DNA of 64,000 nt. Origin: Thiopseudomonas denitrificans (lineage in GTDB: Bacteria; Pseudomonadota; Gammaproteobacteria; Pseudomonadales; Pseudomonadaceae). The stretch spans positions 102,388 through 166,387 of the forward strand of contig NZ_LNJZ01000007.1 of assembly GCF_002866065.1 (NCBI RefSeq). Reading direction: 5' to 3'. Shown piece after piece: positions 17,402-26,914 of this stretch (its first letter is position 1; the number at the start of each line of letters is the position of its first letter). The notes under the pieces are model-generated. The model saw only the letters and a program-made list of their open reading frames with translations. It had not been told where the DNA came from and ran no database searches. Position numbers and translations under genes: made by a program.

Positions 17402-18817
17402 ATGAACAACAAACGATATAATTACGCCTTTCTTGCCAACTGGGGTCTTGTCCTGAACGGCGAGGGGCTGCAGCACAAGCATGGCAGCATGTACCTGCAA
17501 CGGGTCATGGCATTTACCGGACTGGCGCTGGTCTTGCTTTGCGGCTGGCTGGAGCAAAGCTTTTCACAGAGTGCCACGTTCTTTGCCCTGTATCTGCTGC
17601 TATATCCCCACACCAGCCAGATTGCTGCCACCCTGATATGCCGGCGCGCGGGGAATATACCGGCCAACCCGGCCCTCCTGTCCGTTGATGCGTTGCATCT
17701 CGGCATCGCCATCAGCCTGTCCGGTTTTGCCCTGGTCCCTGCCCTAGCATCCGTTTGCCTGTTGTTTTTTTATCTCCTGCTGCGCCGTGAAGCATGGTAT
17801 GCCCTGCCCGGATTGTTGCTGTTGATCCTCGGCAGCAGTAGCGGCTTGTTGCTGGCTGTGCCGGTCAACCTCGATACTCCCCCGCTCACCACCGCCCTGA
17901 GCATGGCACTGCTACTCCTGCAACTGGCTGTTTGTGCCCTGCTCTTGCAGCGACATGCCCAGAACATCCAGCTGTTACGCGAGGAAATGCAGGCAAGCCA
18001 GGACCGGCATGACAACCTGTCACGGGACCTGGCCAAATATCTGTCGCCCCAGGTATGGCATCTGGTTTTCAGGAAAAACAATACCCTGTCAGACCCCTTC
18101 AAAACCCAGCGCAAGAAACTGACCGTATTTTTTTCCGACATCAAGGGCTTCACCGACCTGTCCGAAGAAATGGAGCCCGAAGACCTGACCGACATACTCA
18201 ACGGTTATCTGAGTGAAATGACGGCGATTGCCATCAAGCACGGCGGCACCGTGGACAAATTCATTGGTGACAGCATCATGGTATTCTTTGGCGACACCCG
18301 GTCCCGCGGGGCCCGGCACGATGCCATTTCTGCCGTATCGATGGCCATCGAAATGCGCAAGCACATGAGCACCCTGCGCCAGCGCTGGCAGGCCAAGGGT
18401 ATCCACAAGCGCCTGGAAATCCGCATGGGGCTGAATACCGGCTATTGCACGGTTGGTACCTTTGGTGCCGAGTCACGCATGGATTACACCGTCATCGGGC
18501 GGGAGGTGAACCTGGCCAGCCGGCTGGAAAGCGCGGCCGGGGCCGATGAAATCCTGATTTCCGGTGAGACCTATACCCTGATCAAGGACAAGATCATGGG
18601 ACGCGACAAGGGACAGATCCAGGTCAAGGGCTTTGCCCGCCCGGTTTCCATTTACCAGGTCATGGACTATCGCCGTGACCTGGGACCGGCCCGCAGCTAC
18701 CTGGCACACGAGCTGCCGGGCTTTTCGATGCAACTGGACACTGCCAACCTGGAGCTGGAAAACATCGATCATGTGGTCCGGGTACTTAACGAGGCTCTGG
18801 CACAGTTACAGGAATGA
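17402..18817 (+). CDS. cyaB: Class III adenylate cyclase with MASE2 domain (CyaB-like)
   Basis: A 471-residue enzyme making cAMP. The N-terminal half is a MASE2 membrane sensor with about six helices (residues 30-180). A short coiled coil (about 185-210) connects to the catalytic domain, with metal ligands in FFSDIKGFTDLSEEM and FIGDSIMVFFGD, and the Arg/Asn transition-state region TVIGREVNLASRLES. This matches P. aeruginosa CyaB, which feeds cAMP to Vfr and controls virulence and type IV pili; the pathway here is inferred. Confidence 0.93.
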   Translation: MNNKRYNYAFLANWGLVLNGEGLQHKHGSMYLQRVMAFTGLALVLLCGWLEQSFSQSATFFALYLLLYPHTSQIAATLICRRAGNIPANPALLSVDALHLGIAISLSGFALVPALASVCLLFFYLLLRREAWYALPGLLLLILGSSSGLLLAVPVNLDTPPLTTALSMALLLLQLAVCALLLQRHAQNIQLLREEMQASQDRHDNLSRDLAKYLSPQVWHLVFRKNNTLSDPFKTQRKKLTVFFSDIKGFTDLSEEMEPEDLTDILNGYLSEMTAIAIKHGGTVDKFIGDSIMVFFGDTRSRGARHDAISAVSMAIEMRKHMSTLRQRWQAKGIHKRLEIRMGLNTGYCTVGTFGAESRMDYTVIGREVNLASRLESAAGADEILISGETYTLIKDKIMGRDKGQIQVKGFARPVSIYQVMDYRRDLGPARSYLAHELPGFSMQLDTANLELENIDHVVRVLNEALAQLQE

Positions 18818-18832
18818 TCCGTCTGGCAATCG

Positions 18833-19672
<840 letters not shown>

Positions 19673-20662
19673 TCAAGCGGGTATTTTTTGTACCAGCTGG
19701 CGAGCCCGTGACCAGACAGGCCAGTCAATGGTTTCAGAATACAGCTGGCGAGCACGCATGCAGGCCAACCGGGCCGCCGGCAACGCTTTTTCCTGTTGCA
19801 GGCAGCTCAGGGACTGCTCGGCCCCGGCCCGGTCATTGCAGACCAGAATCATGTCGCAACCGGCACTGATTGCTGCCAAGGTCCTCTGGCGCATGTCACC
19901 AGCCACGTGGGCACCGGCCATCGACAGATCGTCACTGAAAATCACGCCCTTGAAGACCAGCTCCGCACGCAGGACCTGCTGCAGCCAGAAACGCGAGAAA
20001 CCGGCGGGCTGCTCATCAACCTGAGAGTAAATGATGTGGGCCGGCATCACGCCGTCCATTCGCCCGACCAGACCTGCAAAGGTCTGCAGGTCGCTGGTAC
20101 GGATGCTGGCAAGGCTGCGCTCGTCAACCGGAATGTCAAAGTGCGAGTCGGCCGCAACCCAGCCATGACCGGGAAAATGTTTGCCGACCGTTGCCATGCC
20201 GGCCCGGCGCATGCCGTCCATGAAGGCACCGCCAAGCCTGATGACTTGCGCGGGGTCCTTGCCAAAGGCACGATGACCGATCACGCTGTTGTGGCCATAG
20301 TCCAGATCAAGAACCGGTGCAAAACTGAAGTCGATGCCAACGGCCAGCACTTCTGCCGCCATCAGCCAGCCGGCCTGCAGGGCTGCGGTGACAGGATCAT
20401 CGGCAGCGGCAATGGCATGCATTGATGGCAGCCGGGTAAAACCGCGGCGCAGGCGTTGTACCCGGCCACCCTCCTGGTCAACGGCAATCAGCATGTCGGG
20501 ACGCAGCTGGCGAATGCTGCGGCACAGCTCGGCCACCTGCTGCGGATGTTCAATATTGCGGCTGAACAGGATGACGCCGCCAACTTGTGGCTGGCGCAGG
20601 ATGGCACGGTCTTCGGCGGTCAGCCAGAAACCCTCGACATCCAGCATGAGGGAGCCCTGCAT
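19673..20662 (-). CDS. nagZ: beta-N-acetylglucosaminidase (peptidoglycan recycling)
   Basis: A 329-residue cytosolic family 3 glycoside hydrolase removing GlcNAc from anhydro-muropeptides. The signature KHFPGHGWVAADSH carries the catalytic His/Asp dyad, and the general pattern GGVILFSRN, AVDQEGGRVQRL, VMPAHIIYSQVD and IFSDDLSM (nucleophile Asp) is complete. The product influences AmpC induction in Pseudomonas. The ATG at 20662 is chosen; 36 further bases upstream are in frame but lack conservation. It follows an L,D-transpeptidase gene by 38 bases. Confidence 0.96.
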   Translation of the reverse strand: MQGSLMLDVEGFWLTAEDRAILRQPQVGGVILFSRNIEHPQQVAELCRSIRQLRPDMLIAVDQEGGRVQRLRRGFTRLPSMHAIAAADDPVTAALQAGWLMAAEVLAVGIDFSFAPVLDLDYGHNSVIGHRAFGKDPAQVIRLGGAFMDGMRRAGMATVGKHFPGHGWVAADSHFDIPVDERSLASIRTSDLQTFAGLVGRMDGVMPAHIIYSQVDEQPAGFSRFWLQQVLRAELVFKGVIFSDDLSMAGAHVAGDMRQRTLAAISAGCDMILVCNDRAGAEQSLSCLQQEKALPAARLACMRARQLYSETIDWPVWSRARQLVQKIPA

Positions 20663-20700
20663 AGAATGTGTTTCCTTGCACGAATGCCGCAGGTGCAAGG

Positions 20701-21216
20701 TTACTCGCTGATGTGAACCAGGGTGCCTGCAGCAACTTGATTGAAGAGCTCTATCAGCTCGTGGTTATCCATGCGGATGCAGCCATGGGAGACCGGCTGC
20801 CCCAGCAACTCCAGTTCTGGCGTGCCATGGATATAAATATAACGTTGAAAGGTATCAACATCACCGAGGCGATTATGGCCCAGTTCGCAGCCGCTTAACC
20901 AGAGGATGCGCGTTAAAATCCAGTCCCGGTGCGGATTTTCCGCATAAACCCCAGCAGTACAGATTTCGCCAGTCCAGCGACGCCCCCTGAGAACCGCATT
21001 GACCGGCAAGCCCTGACCGACTTTCGCCCTGATGTAATGCTTTCCCCGTGGGGTACACCCGGAGTTTTTCTGCTCGCCGGGACCGGCCAGGGCAGTTGAA
21101 ATCCGGTGTGTGCTGACCAGTCGCTCACCGTCATAGGCTGTCATGCGTTGCTGGCCAATGGACACAAACAACGCATCAACCTGCCCTTCTCCTGTCTCGT
21201 TACGATTACACGACAT
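20701..21216 (-). CDS. L,D-transpeptidase (YkuD domain)
   Basis: A 171-residue protein consisting of a YkuD catalytic domain, with the HG... SHGCIRM motif (His near residue 129 in YIHGTPE, then VSHGCIRMDN with the nucleophile cysteine). These enzymes cross-link peptidoglycan or attach proteins to it. No convincing signal peptide is visible, which is odd for a periplasmic enzyme: the N-terminus MSCNRNETGEG is hydrophilic, so it may act in the cytoplasm or rely on a different export route. It overlaps the psrA 3' end by 11 bases (21206-21216) and precedes nagZ. Confidence 0.85.
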   Translation of the reverse strand: MSCNRNETGEGQVDALFVSIGQQRMTAYDGERLVSTHRISTALAGPGEQKNSGCTPRGKHYIRAKVGQGLPVNAVLRGRRWTGEICTAGVYAENPHRDWILTRILWLSGCELGHNRLGDVDTFQRYIYIHGTPELELLGQPVSHGCIRMDNHELIELFNQVAAGTLVHISE

Positions 21217-21895
21217 CTGTTTGTTCCGCTTCCCGGGGCGGCTGCCGGGTCAGTTCCAGGCCAGCTCCCGGAGCCTGCATGCCGGCAGCCAGGAAGGGCA
21301 GCATCAGGCGCATCACCTGCTCCGTGGAGACCCGGGTAGAAAAATCGGATTCACTGATGGCGCGCAGCGCCTTGATGCCGGACATGCTGAAAGCAACGGT
21401 ACCGATCATGAAGTGTACCCGCCAGAACAGTTCGACCGGTGAAATCTGCGGCCCGGTCTGCTGCAGCAATCCCATGTAACGCCGCCAGGTGGTACCGTAA
21501 CGCTCGTTGAGAAAACGCCGCAAGTGCCCCTGGCTTTCCGTAAAGGCCATGCCAAGCAGACGCATGAAAATGGACAGGTCGTGACCGCTGCGCGGCTTGA
21601 GCACCAGAGTCTGCTCTACCAACAACTGCAGCAGGGAGCCCAGCGTAATGGTTTCGCCATCCCCGTTCTGGTGCTGATCCAGGGCACTGTCCAGACTTGC
21701 ACAGAACGGATCGAGAAAGCGGGCAAACACCGCTTGGATCAGTGATTTTTTCGATCCGAAATGATAGTTCACAGCCGCCAGGTTAACCTGTGCCTTGCCG
21801 GTTATCTGTCTGAGCGAAGTTTCAGCAAAGCCTTTTTCGGCAAACAGGCTTTCTGCCGCATCCAGGATGCGTTCAACGGTGTCGGGTTGCGCCAT
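21206..21895 (-). CDS. psrA: TetR-family regulator PsrA
   Basis: A 229-residue repressor. The N-terminal HTH reads ETSLRQITGKAQVNLAAVNYHFGSKKSLIQ. In Pseudomonas PsrA senses long-chain acyl groups, represses beta-oxidation genes and activates rpoS. Its neighbours (phosphorylase-nagZ) match the Pseudomonas locus. The ATG at 21895 is chosen; 168 further bases in frame are not conserved. A perfect palindrome 20 bases upstream of the start is a likely auto-repression site. Confidence 0.9.
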   Translation of the reverse strand: MAQPDTVERILDAAESLFAEKGFAETSLRQITGKAQVNLAAVNYHFGSKKSLIQAVFARFLDPFCASLDSALDQHQNGDGETITLGSLLQLLVEQTLVLKPRSGHDLSIFMRLLGMAFTESQGHLRRFLNERYGTTWRRYMGLLQQTGPQISPVELFWRVHFMIGTVAFSMSGIKALRAISESDFSTRVSTEQVMRLMLPFLAAGMQAPGAGLELTRQPPREAEQTDVV

Positions 21896-21914
21896 ATGTA
21901 AGTCCTGACAGAAA

Positions 21915-21932
21915 TTCAAACATTTGTTTGAA
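21915..21932 (-). promoter_or_regulatory. Candidate PsrA operator
   Basis: TTCAAAC-ATTT-GTTTGAA is a perfect 7-bp inverted repeat with a 4-bp centre. It resembles the published PsrA box (GAAAC-N4-GTTTC) with the inner AAAC/GTTT retained, and it lies between psrA and the gene for the HDOD protein. Confidence 0.65.
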
Positions 21933-21978
21933 CGCAATCTTACGTCAAATCTTCTGCGCGGTACAATCTGCCAGCATT

Positions 21979-22881
21979 TCAGTTTTCGATCAGGGCAAGG
22001 GCCATTTCCATCCGGTCCTCGATCGAGCCTTCCAGCTCGGCCAGCCGGTCGGTACGCAGGCATTTTTGCAGCGCGGGAATGGGCTGGTTCCTGAAGGCCC
22101 GATAACGCCCCTGGTCAGTCCCGTAATGCATCAGGTTGGCAGCCAGCACGACATCGATATAATCAGGAAGCTGCCCCGGACTGTCTCGCATGATCCGCTC
22201 ATGATAAAACGCAATCTGGATCAGCACATCAGGCATGCTCCAGTGTTTGAGCAGGATGGCGCCTACATAAGGATGCAGGATCAGCTCGAATTGCAGGCGT
22301 TCATCCATGCTGAATTCAGGATTGCTGTACAGGTACTCGCGCAGCGGAAGCTTGCCGATATCGTGCAGCAGACCGCCCAGGGAGGCCAGTTCCGGGTCCA
22401 GATGGTCAAACTGGTCGGCAATTGAATGCGACAGCGAGCTGATGCGCAAACTGCTGGCAACAAAGCCTTCCAGCCGCCCGACATCACGACTCTTGCTCAT
22501 GGTTTGCAGAATCGCCATTTGGGTCACCAGTGAACCGACCAGACTGAAGCCGAGGTTGACTATGGCATGATGCAGAGAGCTGACCTTGTTGCCGCGTGAC
22601 ATGATCGAACTGTTGGCGACCTTGAGCAAACGGGCAGCCATGGCGGCATCCTTGCTGATTTGCTGTTCCAGCGCGGTTATACTGCAATCCGCGTTGCCCA
22701 GCAGCTGGCGTACGCGCACGGCCACTTCCGGCAATGATGGCAGGATCATCCGGTTGGCAGCAATGTCATGTTCGATCTGCTTCAGCAGTTGCAATGCCCG
22801 TTCTTTCACGTGTAACTCCAGATCCTGGCGAACAAATCCCGCGAAACCGGCCACGGTTGCCTGCAACCGGTCATAGTGCAC
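21979..22881 (-). CDS. HDOD-domain protein
   Basis: A 300-residue protein with an N-terminal helical region and an HDOD domain (about 35-240). LPSLPEVAVRVRQLL and KDAAMAARLLKVANS are the family's opening motifs, and GGLLHDIGKLPL retains the HD-like sequence. HDOD proteins are usually signalling scaffolds; the substrate is unknown. The start is a GTG at 22881. The gene is monocistronic in appearance, 174 bases from sprT on the other strand. Confidence 0.85.
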   Translation of the reverse strand: MHYDRLQATVAGFAGFVRQDLELHVKERALQLLKQIEHDIAANRMILPSLPEVAVRVRQLLGNADCSITALEQQISKDAAMAARLLKVANSSIMSRGNKVSSLHHAIVNLGFSLVGSLVTQMAILQTMSKSRDVGRLEGFVASSLRISSLSHSIADQFDHLDPELASLGGLLHDIGKLPLREYLYSNPEFSMDERLQFELILHPYVGAILLKHWSMPDVLIQIAFYHERIMRDSPGQLPDYIDVVLAANLMHYGTDQGRYRAFRNQPIPALQKCLRTDRLAELEGSIEDRMEMALALIEN

Positions 22882-23055
22882 AGCACAAGCGCCCTCCAGC
22901 CCGGGCCTGATTCAGGGCGATGGTGCCCCGGAAGTTCTGGCAACAGTATAGACGAACTTCAACATCTTGATGTACAAAAGATTTTTCATTAGCCACGTTT
23001 ATTTGACGTCAATAAACAGGGCCTGCTGTACACAGCAATACCAGTGGAGAAAATA

Positions 23056-23556
23056 ATGCCCGAAATGATCAGACAGCGCACCGAGGAATGTTATGTTTTG
23101 GCAGAGCGTCATTATGGCCGCAGCTTTGAGCGCCCGGACATCTGCCTCGACCTGCGTGGCCAGTCAGCAGGCATGGCTTATCCGCAAGTCAACCGGCTGC
23201 GCTTCAACCCGCTGCTCTATCGTGAAAACAGCCGGCATTTCCTGCAACAGACGGTTGCCCACGAGGTGGCACACCTGCTTGCCTACCGGCTGCACGGCAA
23301 AAATATCCGGCCACATGGCACGCAATGGCAAAACATCATGCTGCAGGTATTCGGCCTGCCAGCGGAGCGCTGCCACAGTTACCGGCTACCACCTGCCTGG
23401 AAAACCCTGTACGCCTATGCCTGCCGTTGCCGTCAGCATGACTTCAGCGCCCAGCGGCATGCACGGGTCAGGAAAGGACAGTGCTATCTGTGCAAGGCCT
23501 GCAGGCAGCCGCTGGTATTCACCGGAAAGATGGAGCGCAAGTTAATTCAGCGGTAA
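23056..23556 (+). CDS. sprT: SprT-family zinc metallopeptidase
   Basis: A 166-residue protein with the zinc-peptidase motif HEVAHLLAYR (about residues 73-82) followed by PHGTQW, and a C-terminal zinc-ribbon-like region with Cys pairs CRCRQHD and CYLCKAC. The DNA-repair-linked SPRTN family shares this fold, but bacterial SprT function is unclear. GGAG at 23046-23049 is seven bases upstream of ATG 23056. The gene overlaps the 3' end of phoQ on the opposite strand by 15 bases. Confidence 0.9.
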   Translation: MPEMIRQRTEECYVLAERHYGRSFERPDICLDLRGQSAGMAYPQVNRLRFNPLLYRENSRHFLQQTVAHEVAHLLAYRLHGKNIRPHGTQWQNIMLQVFGLPAERCHSYRLPPAWKTLYAYACRCRQHDFSAQRHARVRKGQCYLCKACRQPLVFTGKMERKLIQR

Positions 23557-24906
23557 CAGGATACGGAAGCTGGCGCCACCCAGCGTCGACTCCTCAATCT
23601 GCAGCTGACCGTCATAGCTTTCGATGATGTCCTTGACCACTGCGGTACCTATTCCCTGCCCCGGATTCTGGGTATCCAGTCGCGCACCCCGTTGCAGGAT
23701 GCGCTCACGCTGGCTGGCCGGCACACCGGGGCCGTCATCCTCGATAACCAGTTCATAATGGCTTCCGCTTTTGCCGGCGCTGATGCGGATATGCCCCAGA
23801 CACAGGCGGTAGGCGTTTTCCAGCAGGTTGCCCAGCATCTCGTACAGGGCGCCCTGCTCGACCGGCATGCGCAGCTCTGCCGGATAGATCTGCTCCACCC
23901 GGATCTGCTTGTCGTGATAGACCTTGTTCAGGGCATCCAGCAGTGTCTGCACCACAGGAGCCAGCCGGACTCGGTGACGCAACAGGCCGCTTTTGCGCAA
24001 ACTGGCCCGCTGCAGCTGATAACCGATCTGCTGACTCATGCGGCCGACCTGTGTTTGCAGGGTGCGGGCCTGCTCCGCATTGGCCGGTTGCTGTGACAAT
24101 ACCTCACCCACGCCCTGCAAGACCGCCAGCGGTGTTTTCAGGCTGTGCGCCAGGTCATCCAGCGAGTGCATGTATTTCTGGCTTTGCTGACGTTCGCTGT
24201 CGAGCAGCCGGTTGAGCGACCGGGTCAGGCGCAGCAACTCGTTGGGGTGCTCATCACTCAGCGCCTTGCGTTGGCCATTTTCAACTTCATCCAGTTCACG
24301 GCTCAGGTGACGCAAGCTGCGGGTACCCCAGCCCAGCCCCAGCCACAAAAAACCGAGCAGGAACACCAGCGAACCGGCCAGCCACACATACAGCTGGCGC
24401 TTCAGGCTCTTGTACATCGGACGGTAGTCGCGTACGGCCTGCATGGTGATGATGCTGTAGGCGGCACTGCTGCCGCGCAGCAAGTCTATTTCGACGTCAT
24501 AGACAAAAAAAGCCTGTCCCTGCTGGTCCCAGGCACGGGTAAAGACATGACCACGCCCGTCATAGCGCGGCTGGTAGTCAACCTTGTGTTCACTGGCCGA
24601 GCGCGAACGCCAGACCAGCTGTCCCTGGCTGTCATAAATGAAGCCCAGCTGGCGGGCCGGCAACACCGGAAACTCCTCGTCGGGCAGCTTGTCGGGCATA
24701 TGCAACTGGCCATCAACCACCCGGGCAGCGGAAATCAGCGCGCTGGCATCGGCCGCCAGCCGCTGTTCGACAGCCTGTTCCAGGGCGCGGGTAAAGATTT
24801 GCTGCAATGCCGGGTACAAACCGAGCAAAAACACAAACACCATGACAGTGGCGCCCAGCATCAGCCGGGCGCGCAGGGAGAATCCTTTGTTGCTGTCAGA
24901 GCTCAT
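23542..24906 (-). CDS. phoQ: PhoQ-like sensor histidine kinase
   Basis: A 454-residue kinase. Transmembrane helices at about 14-34 and 173-196 flank a periplasmic domain of about 135 residues, and a HAMP-like linker follows. The phospho-acceptor His is in LDDLAHSLKTPLAVLQG; the ATP site is ELVIEDDGPGVP and GQGIGTAVVKDI. The ATG at 24906 forms an ATGA overlap with the phoP stop. I see no strongly acidic patch of the PhoQ type in the sensor domain by eye, so the Mg2+ signal is inferred only from family. Confidence 0.88.
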   Translation of the reverse strand: MSSDSNKGFSLRARLMLGATVMVFVFLLGLYPALQQIFTRALEQAVEQRLAADASALISAARVVDGQLHMPDKLPDEEFPVLPARQLGFIYDSQGQLVWRSRSASEHKVDYQPRYDGRGHVFTRAWDQQGQAFFVYDVEIDLLRGSSAAYSIITMQAVRDYRPMYKSLKRQLYVWLAGSLVFLLGFLWLGLGWGTRSLRHLSRELDEVENGQRKALSDEHPNELLRLTRSLNRLLDSERQQSQKYMHSLDDLAHSLKTPLAVLQGVGEVLSQQPANAEQARTLQTQVGRMSQQIGYQLQRASLRKSGLLRHRVRLAPVVQTLLDALNKVYHDKQIRVEQIYPAELRMPVEQGALYEMLGNLLENAYRLCLGHIRISAGKSGSHYELVIEDDGPGVPASQRERILQRGARLDTQNPGQGIGTAVVKDIIESYDGQLQIEESTLGGASFRILLPLN

Positions 24907-25580
24907 CGGCAAGGCTCGTTGAAGATATAGCCCTGCCCGCGTACCGTCTCAATCGGTTTGAAGCCACTGCCGCCTTCCAGTTTGCGCCGCAAACGGCCGA
25001 CCAGCACCTCGACCACGTTGGCGTCGCGCTCCTCGTCGTTCGGGTACAGCTGTTCCATCAGGCGTTCCTTGGCGATCACCTGCTGGTGGTTACGCATCAG
25101 GTATTCCAGGATCCGGTATTCATAGGCGGTCAGTTGCAGGGGTTCGCCTTCGATGCTGGCCTGTTTGCGGTTCAGGTCAAGCTCCAGGATGCCGGCCTCA
25201 ATGGTGGACTGGACAAAGCCCGACGAGCGGCGCAGCAAGGCATTGAGCCGCGCCTCCAGCTCTTCAAACTGGAAGGGCTTGACCACATAATCATCCGCGC
25301 CGGCCGCCAGACCCTCGACCTTGTGCTGCCAGTTGCCACGAGCGGTCAGGATCAGGACGGGAAAGCCGTGCCCCAGCCGGCGCAGCTCCCTGATCAGTGC
25401 CATGCCATCCATGCCCGGTAATCCGAGATCGACAATGGCCAGGTCATGATTGAATTCGGCAACCCGGAATAGCGCTTCCTCGGCATCCCCGACTGCATCA
25501 ACCACGTGGCCCGCTTCAGTCAGGCGTGTATGCAGGTGATGGCGCAACAGTGCCTCATCTTCAACCACCAGCAACTTCAT
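24903..25580 (-). CDS. phoP: PhoP-like OmpR-family response regulator
   Basis: A 225-residue regulator. The receiver has VVEDEALLR, phospho-acceptor Asp51 in AIVDLGLPGMDG and Lys101 in YVVKPF. The DNA-binding domain ends with VEVLVGRLRRKLEGG-IETVRGQGYIFN. The PhoP/PmrA branch fits best. Adjacent to the kinase by ATGA overlap. It is directly downstream of the flhB operon, with 154 bases between; this region holds a direct repeat resembling a PhoP box. Confidence 0.9.
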   Translation of the reverse strand: MKLLVVEDEALLRHHLHTRLTEAGHVVDAVGDAEEALFRVAEFNHDLAIVDLGLPGMDGMALIRELRRLGHGFPVLILTARGNWQHKVEGLAAGADDYVVKPFQFEELEARLNALLRRSSGFVQSTIEAGILELDLNRKQASIEGEPLQLTAYEYRILEYLMRNHQQVIAKERLMEQLYPNDEERDANVVEVLVGRLRRKLEGGSGFKPIETVRGQGYIFNEPCR

Positions 25581-25709
25581 GTTCTTTCCACCTTAATTTT
25601 CCGGCTGTAATACAACAGCGTGTCGCCCGACGACAACAGCCCGGTTTTCAGGCCTGTCCCGCCACGGCAAACAGCCACAAAGCACCCGCAACATCATGCC
25701 AAAAAGCAA

Positions 25710-25727
25710 CTGAACCCGTGCTGAACC
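25710..25727 (-). promoter_or_regulatory. Candidate PhoP box upstream of phoP
   Basis: On the minus strand GGTTCAG (25727-25721) is repeated at 25716-25710 with 11-base periodicity, i.e. GGTTCA-N5-GGTTCA, similar to the enteric PhoP box (T/G)GTTTA-N5-(T/G)GTTTA. A CATGAT hexamer begins about 12 bases further on, the spacing of PhoP-activated -10 boxes. Confidence 0.45.
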
Positions 25728-25734
25728 GGTAACA

Positions 25735-26874
25735 CTATTCGTCGCGACGCAGCTCGTCCGGTATCGGCAGGCTGTCACCCAGAGGACGCGGGCGCTTGCC
25801 CTTGCCGGCGTGGAACTGGCGCAACTGGTAGACATAGGCCAGCACCTGGGCCACCGCCATGTACAGCCCGGCGGGAATCTCCTCGTCCAGCTCTGTGGAA
25901 TAGTACAGCGCCCGCGCCAGCGGGGGCGATTCAAGCACAATGATCTGGTGCTGGTTGGCAATCTCGCGGATTTTCAGTGCCAGGTTGTCGCCGCCCTTGG
26001 CCAGCAGCACCGGTGCCCGGTTGCCATCTTCGTCATACTTAAGGGCCACCGAGAAGTGAGTCGGGTTGGTGATTACCACGTCGGCTTCCGGCACCGCTTC
26101 CATCATGCGCCGCTGTGCCATTTCCATCTGCAGGCGACGGATGCGCCCCTTGACCTCGGGCTTGCCTTCAGAGTCCTTGTGTTCGTCCTTGACTTCCTGC
26201 TTGGTCATTTTCAGTTTCTGCTTGCTGTCCCACATCTGGAACGGCACATCGACCGCGGCAATCAGGATCATTGCGCAGGCCAGCCACAAGGAACACCAGC
26301 CAATGGTTTGCATGGCACTGAGGATGGCATGCTCCAGTGGCTGATGAGCCAGGGCAAACAACCCTTCCTGTGCCCTTGACAGCACCAGCAGCGCCACCAT
26401 CAATACCACCAGGAATTTGGCCAATGCCTTGGCCAGCTCGACCAGCGACTTGACCGAAAACATGCGCTTGAGCCCGGATAGCGGATTCAAACGGCTGAAC
26501 TTGGGCGTTAGCGGCTCCATGGTGAACAGGAAGCCGCCCAGGGCGACCGGGCCAATCACCGCTGCTGCCAGCAAGACCAGAAACAACGGCCACAATCCCT
26601 CAGCCGCACTCTTGGCCGCAAACAGCAGGTGCAGGGCCATGTATCTTTCGCTGTACAGCAGCTCGCGTGGCAAGTCGAAGTTGAGCTGCATCACCTCCAG
26701 CATCTTGGTGCCAAGATGGGCACCAAACAGCAGCATGCCGGCGGTCCCGCCTAGCAGGATGGCCAGCGTATTCAGCTCGCGCGAGCGGGCGATTTCCCCT
26801 TTTTCACGGGCCTGCTGTTTGCGCTTGGCCGTGGGGTCTTCGCTCTTTTCCGCACCGCTTTCGTTTTCTGCCAT
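25735..26874 (-). CDS. flhB: Flagellar export apparatus switch protein FlhB
   Basis: A 379-residue protein with four transmembrane helices and a cytoplasmic domain holding the autocleavage site NPTH (in VVITNPTHFSVAL). Cleavage there switches the type III export machine from rod/hook to filament substrates. The N-terminus contains SEDPTAKRKQQAREKGEIARSREL, the family hallmark. It follows fliR by about 40 bases and is the last gene of the fliK-flhB operon; flhA, which often follows, is not here. Confidence 0.97.
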   Translation of the reverse strand: MAENESGAEKSEDPTAKRKQQAREKGEIARSRELNTLAILLGGTAGMLLFGAHLGTKMLEVMQLNFDLPRELLYSERYMALHLLFAAKSAAEGLWPLFLVLLAAAVIGPVALGGFLFTMEPLTPKFSRLNPLSGLKRMFSVKSLVELAKALAKFLVVLMVALLVLSRAQEGLFALAHQPLEHAILSAMQTIGWCSLWLACAMILIAAVDVPFQMWDSKQKLKMTKQEVKDEHKDSEGKPEVKGRIRRLQMEMAQRRMMEAVPEADVVITNPTHFSVALKYDEDGNRAPVLLAKGGDNLALKIREIANQHQIIVLESPPLARALYYSTELDEEIPAGLYMAVAQVLAYVYQLRQFHAGKGKRPRPLGDSLPIPDELRRDE

Positions 26875-26914
26875 GTTTTACCCGTATACGGCTGCGACCA
26901 TGCCGGCAAGCGGC

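Noticed and set aside
23542-23556. Overlap of sprT and phoQ 3' ends, possible frameshift
   Set aside because: Both proteins end normally for their families; a 15-base convergent overlap is common in compact genomes.
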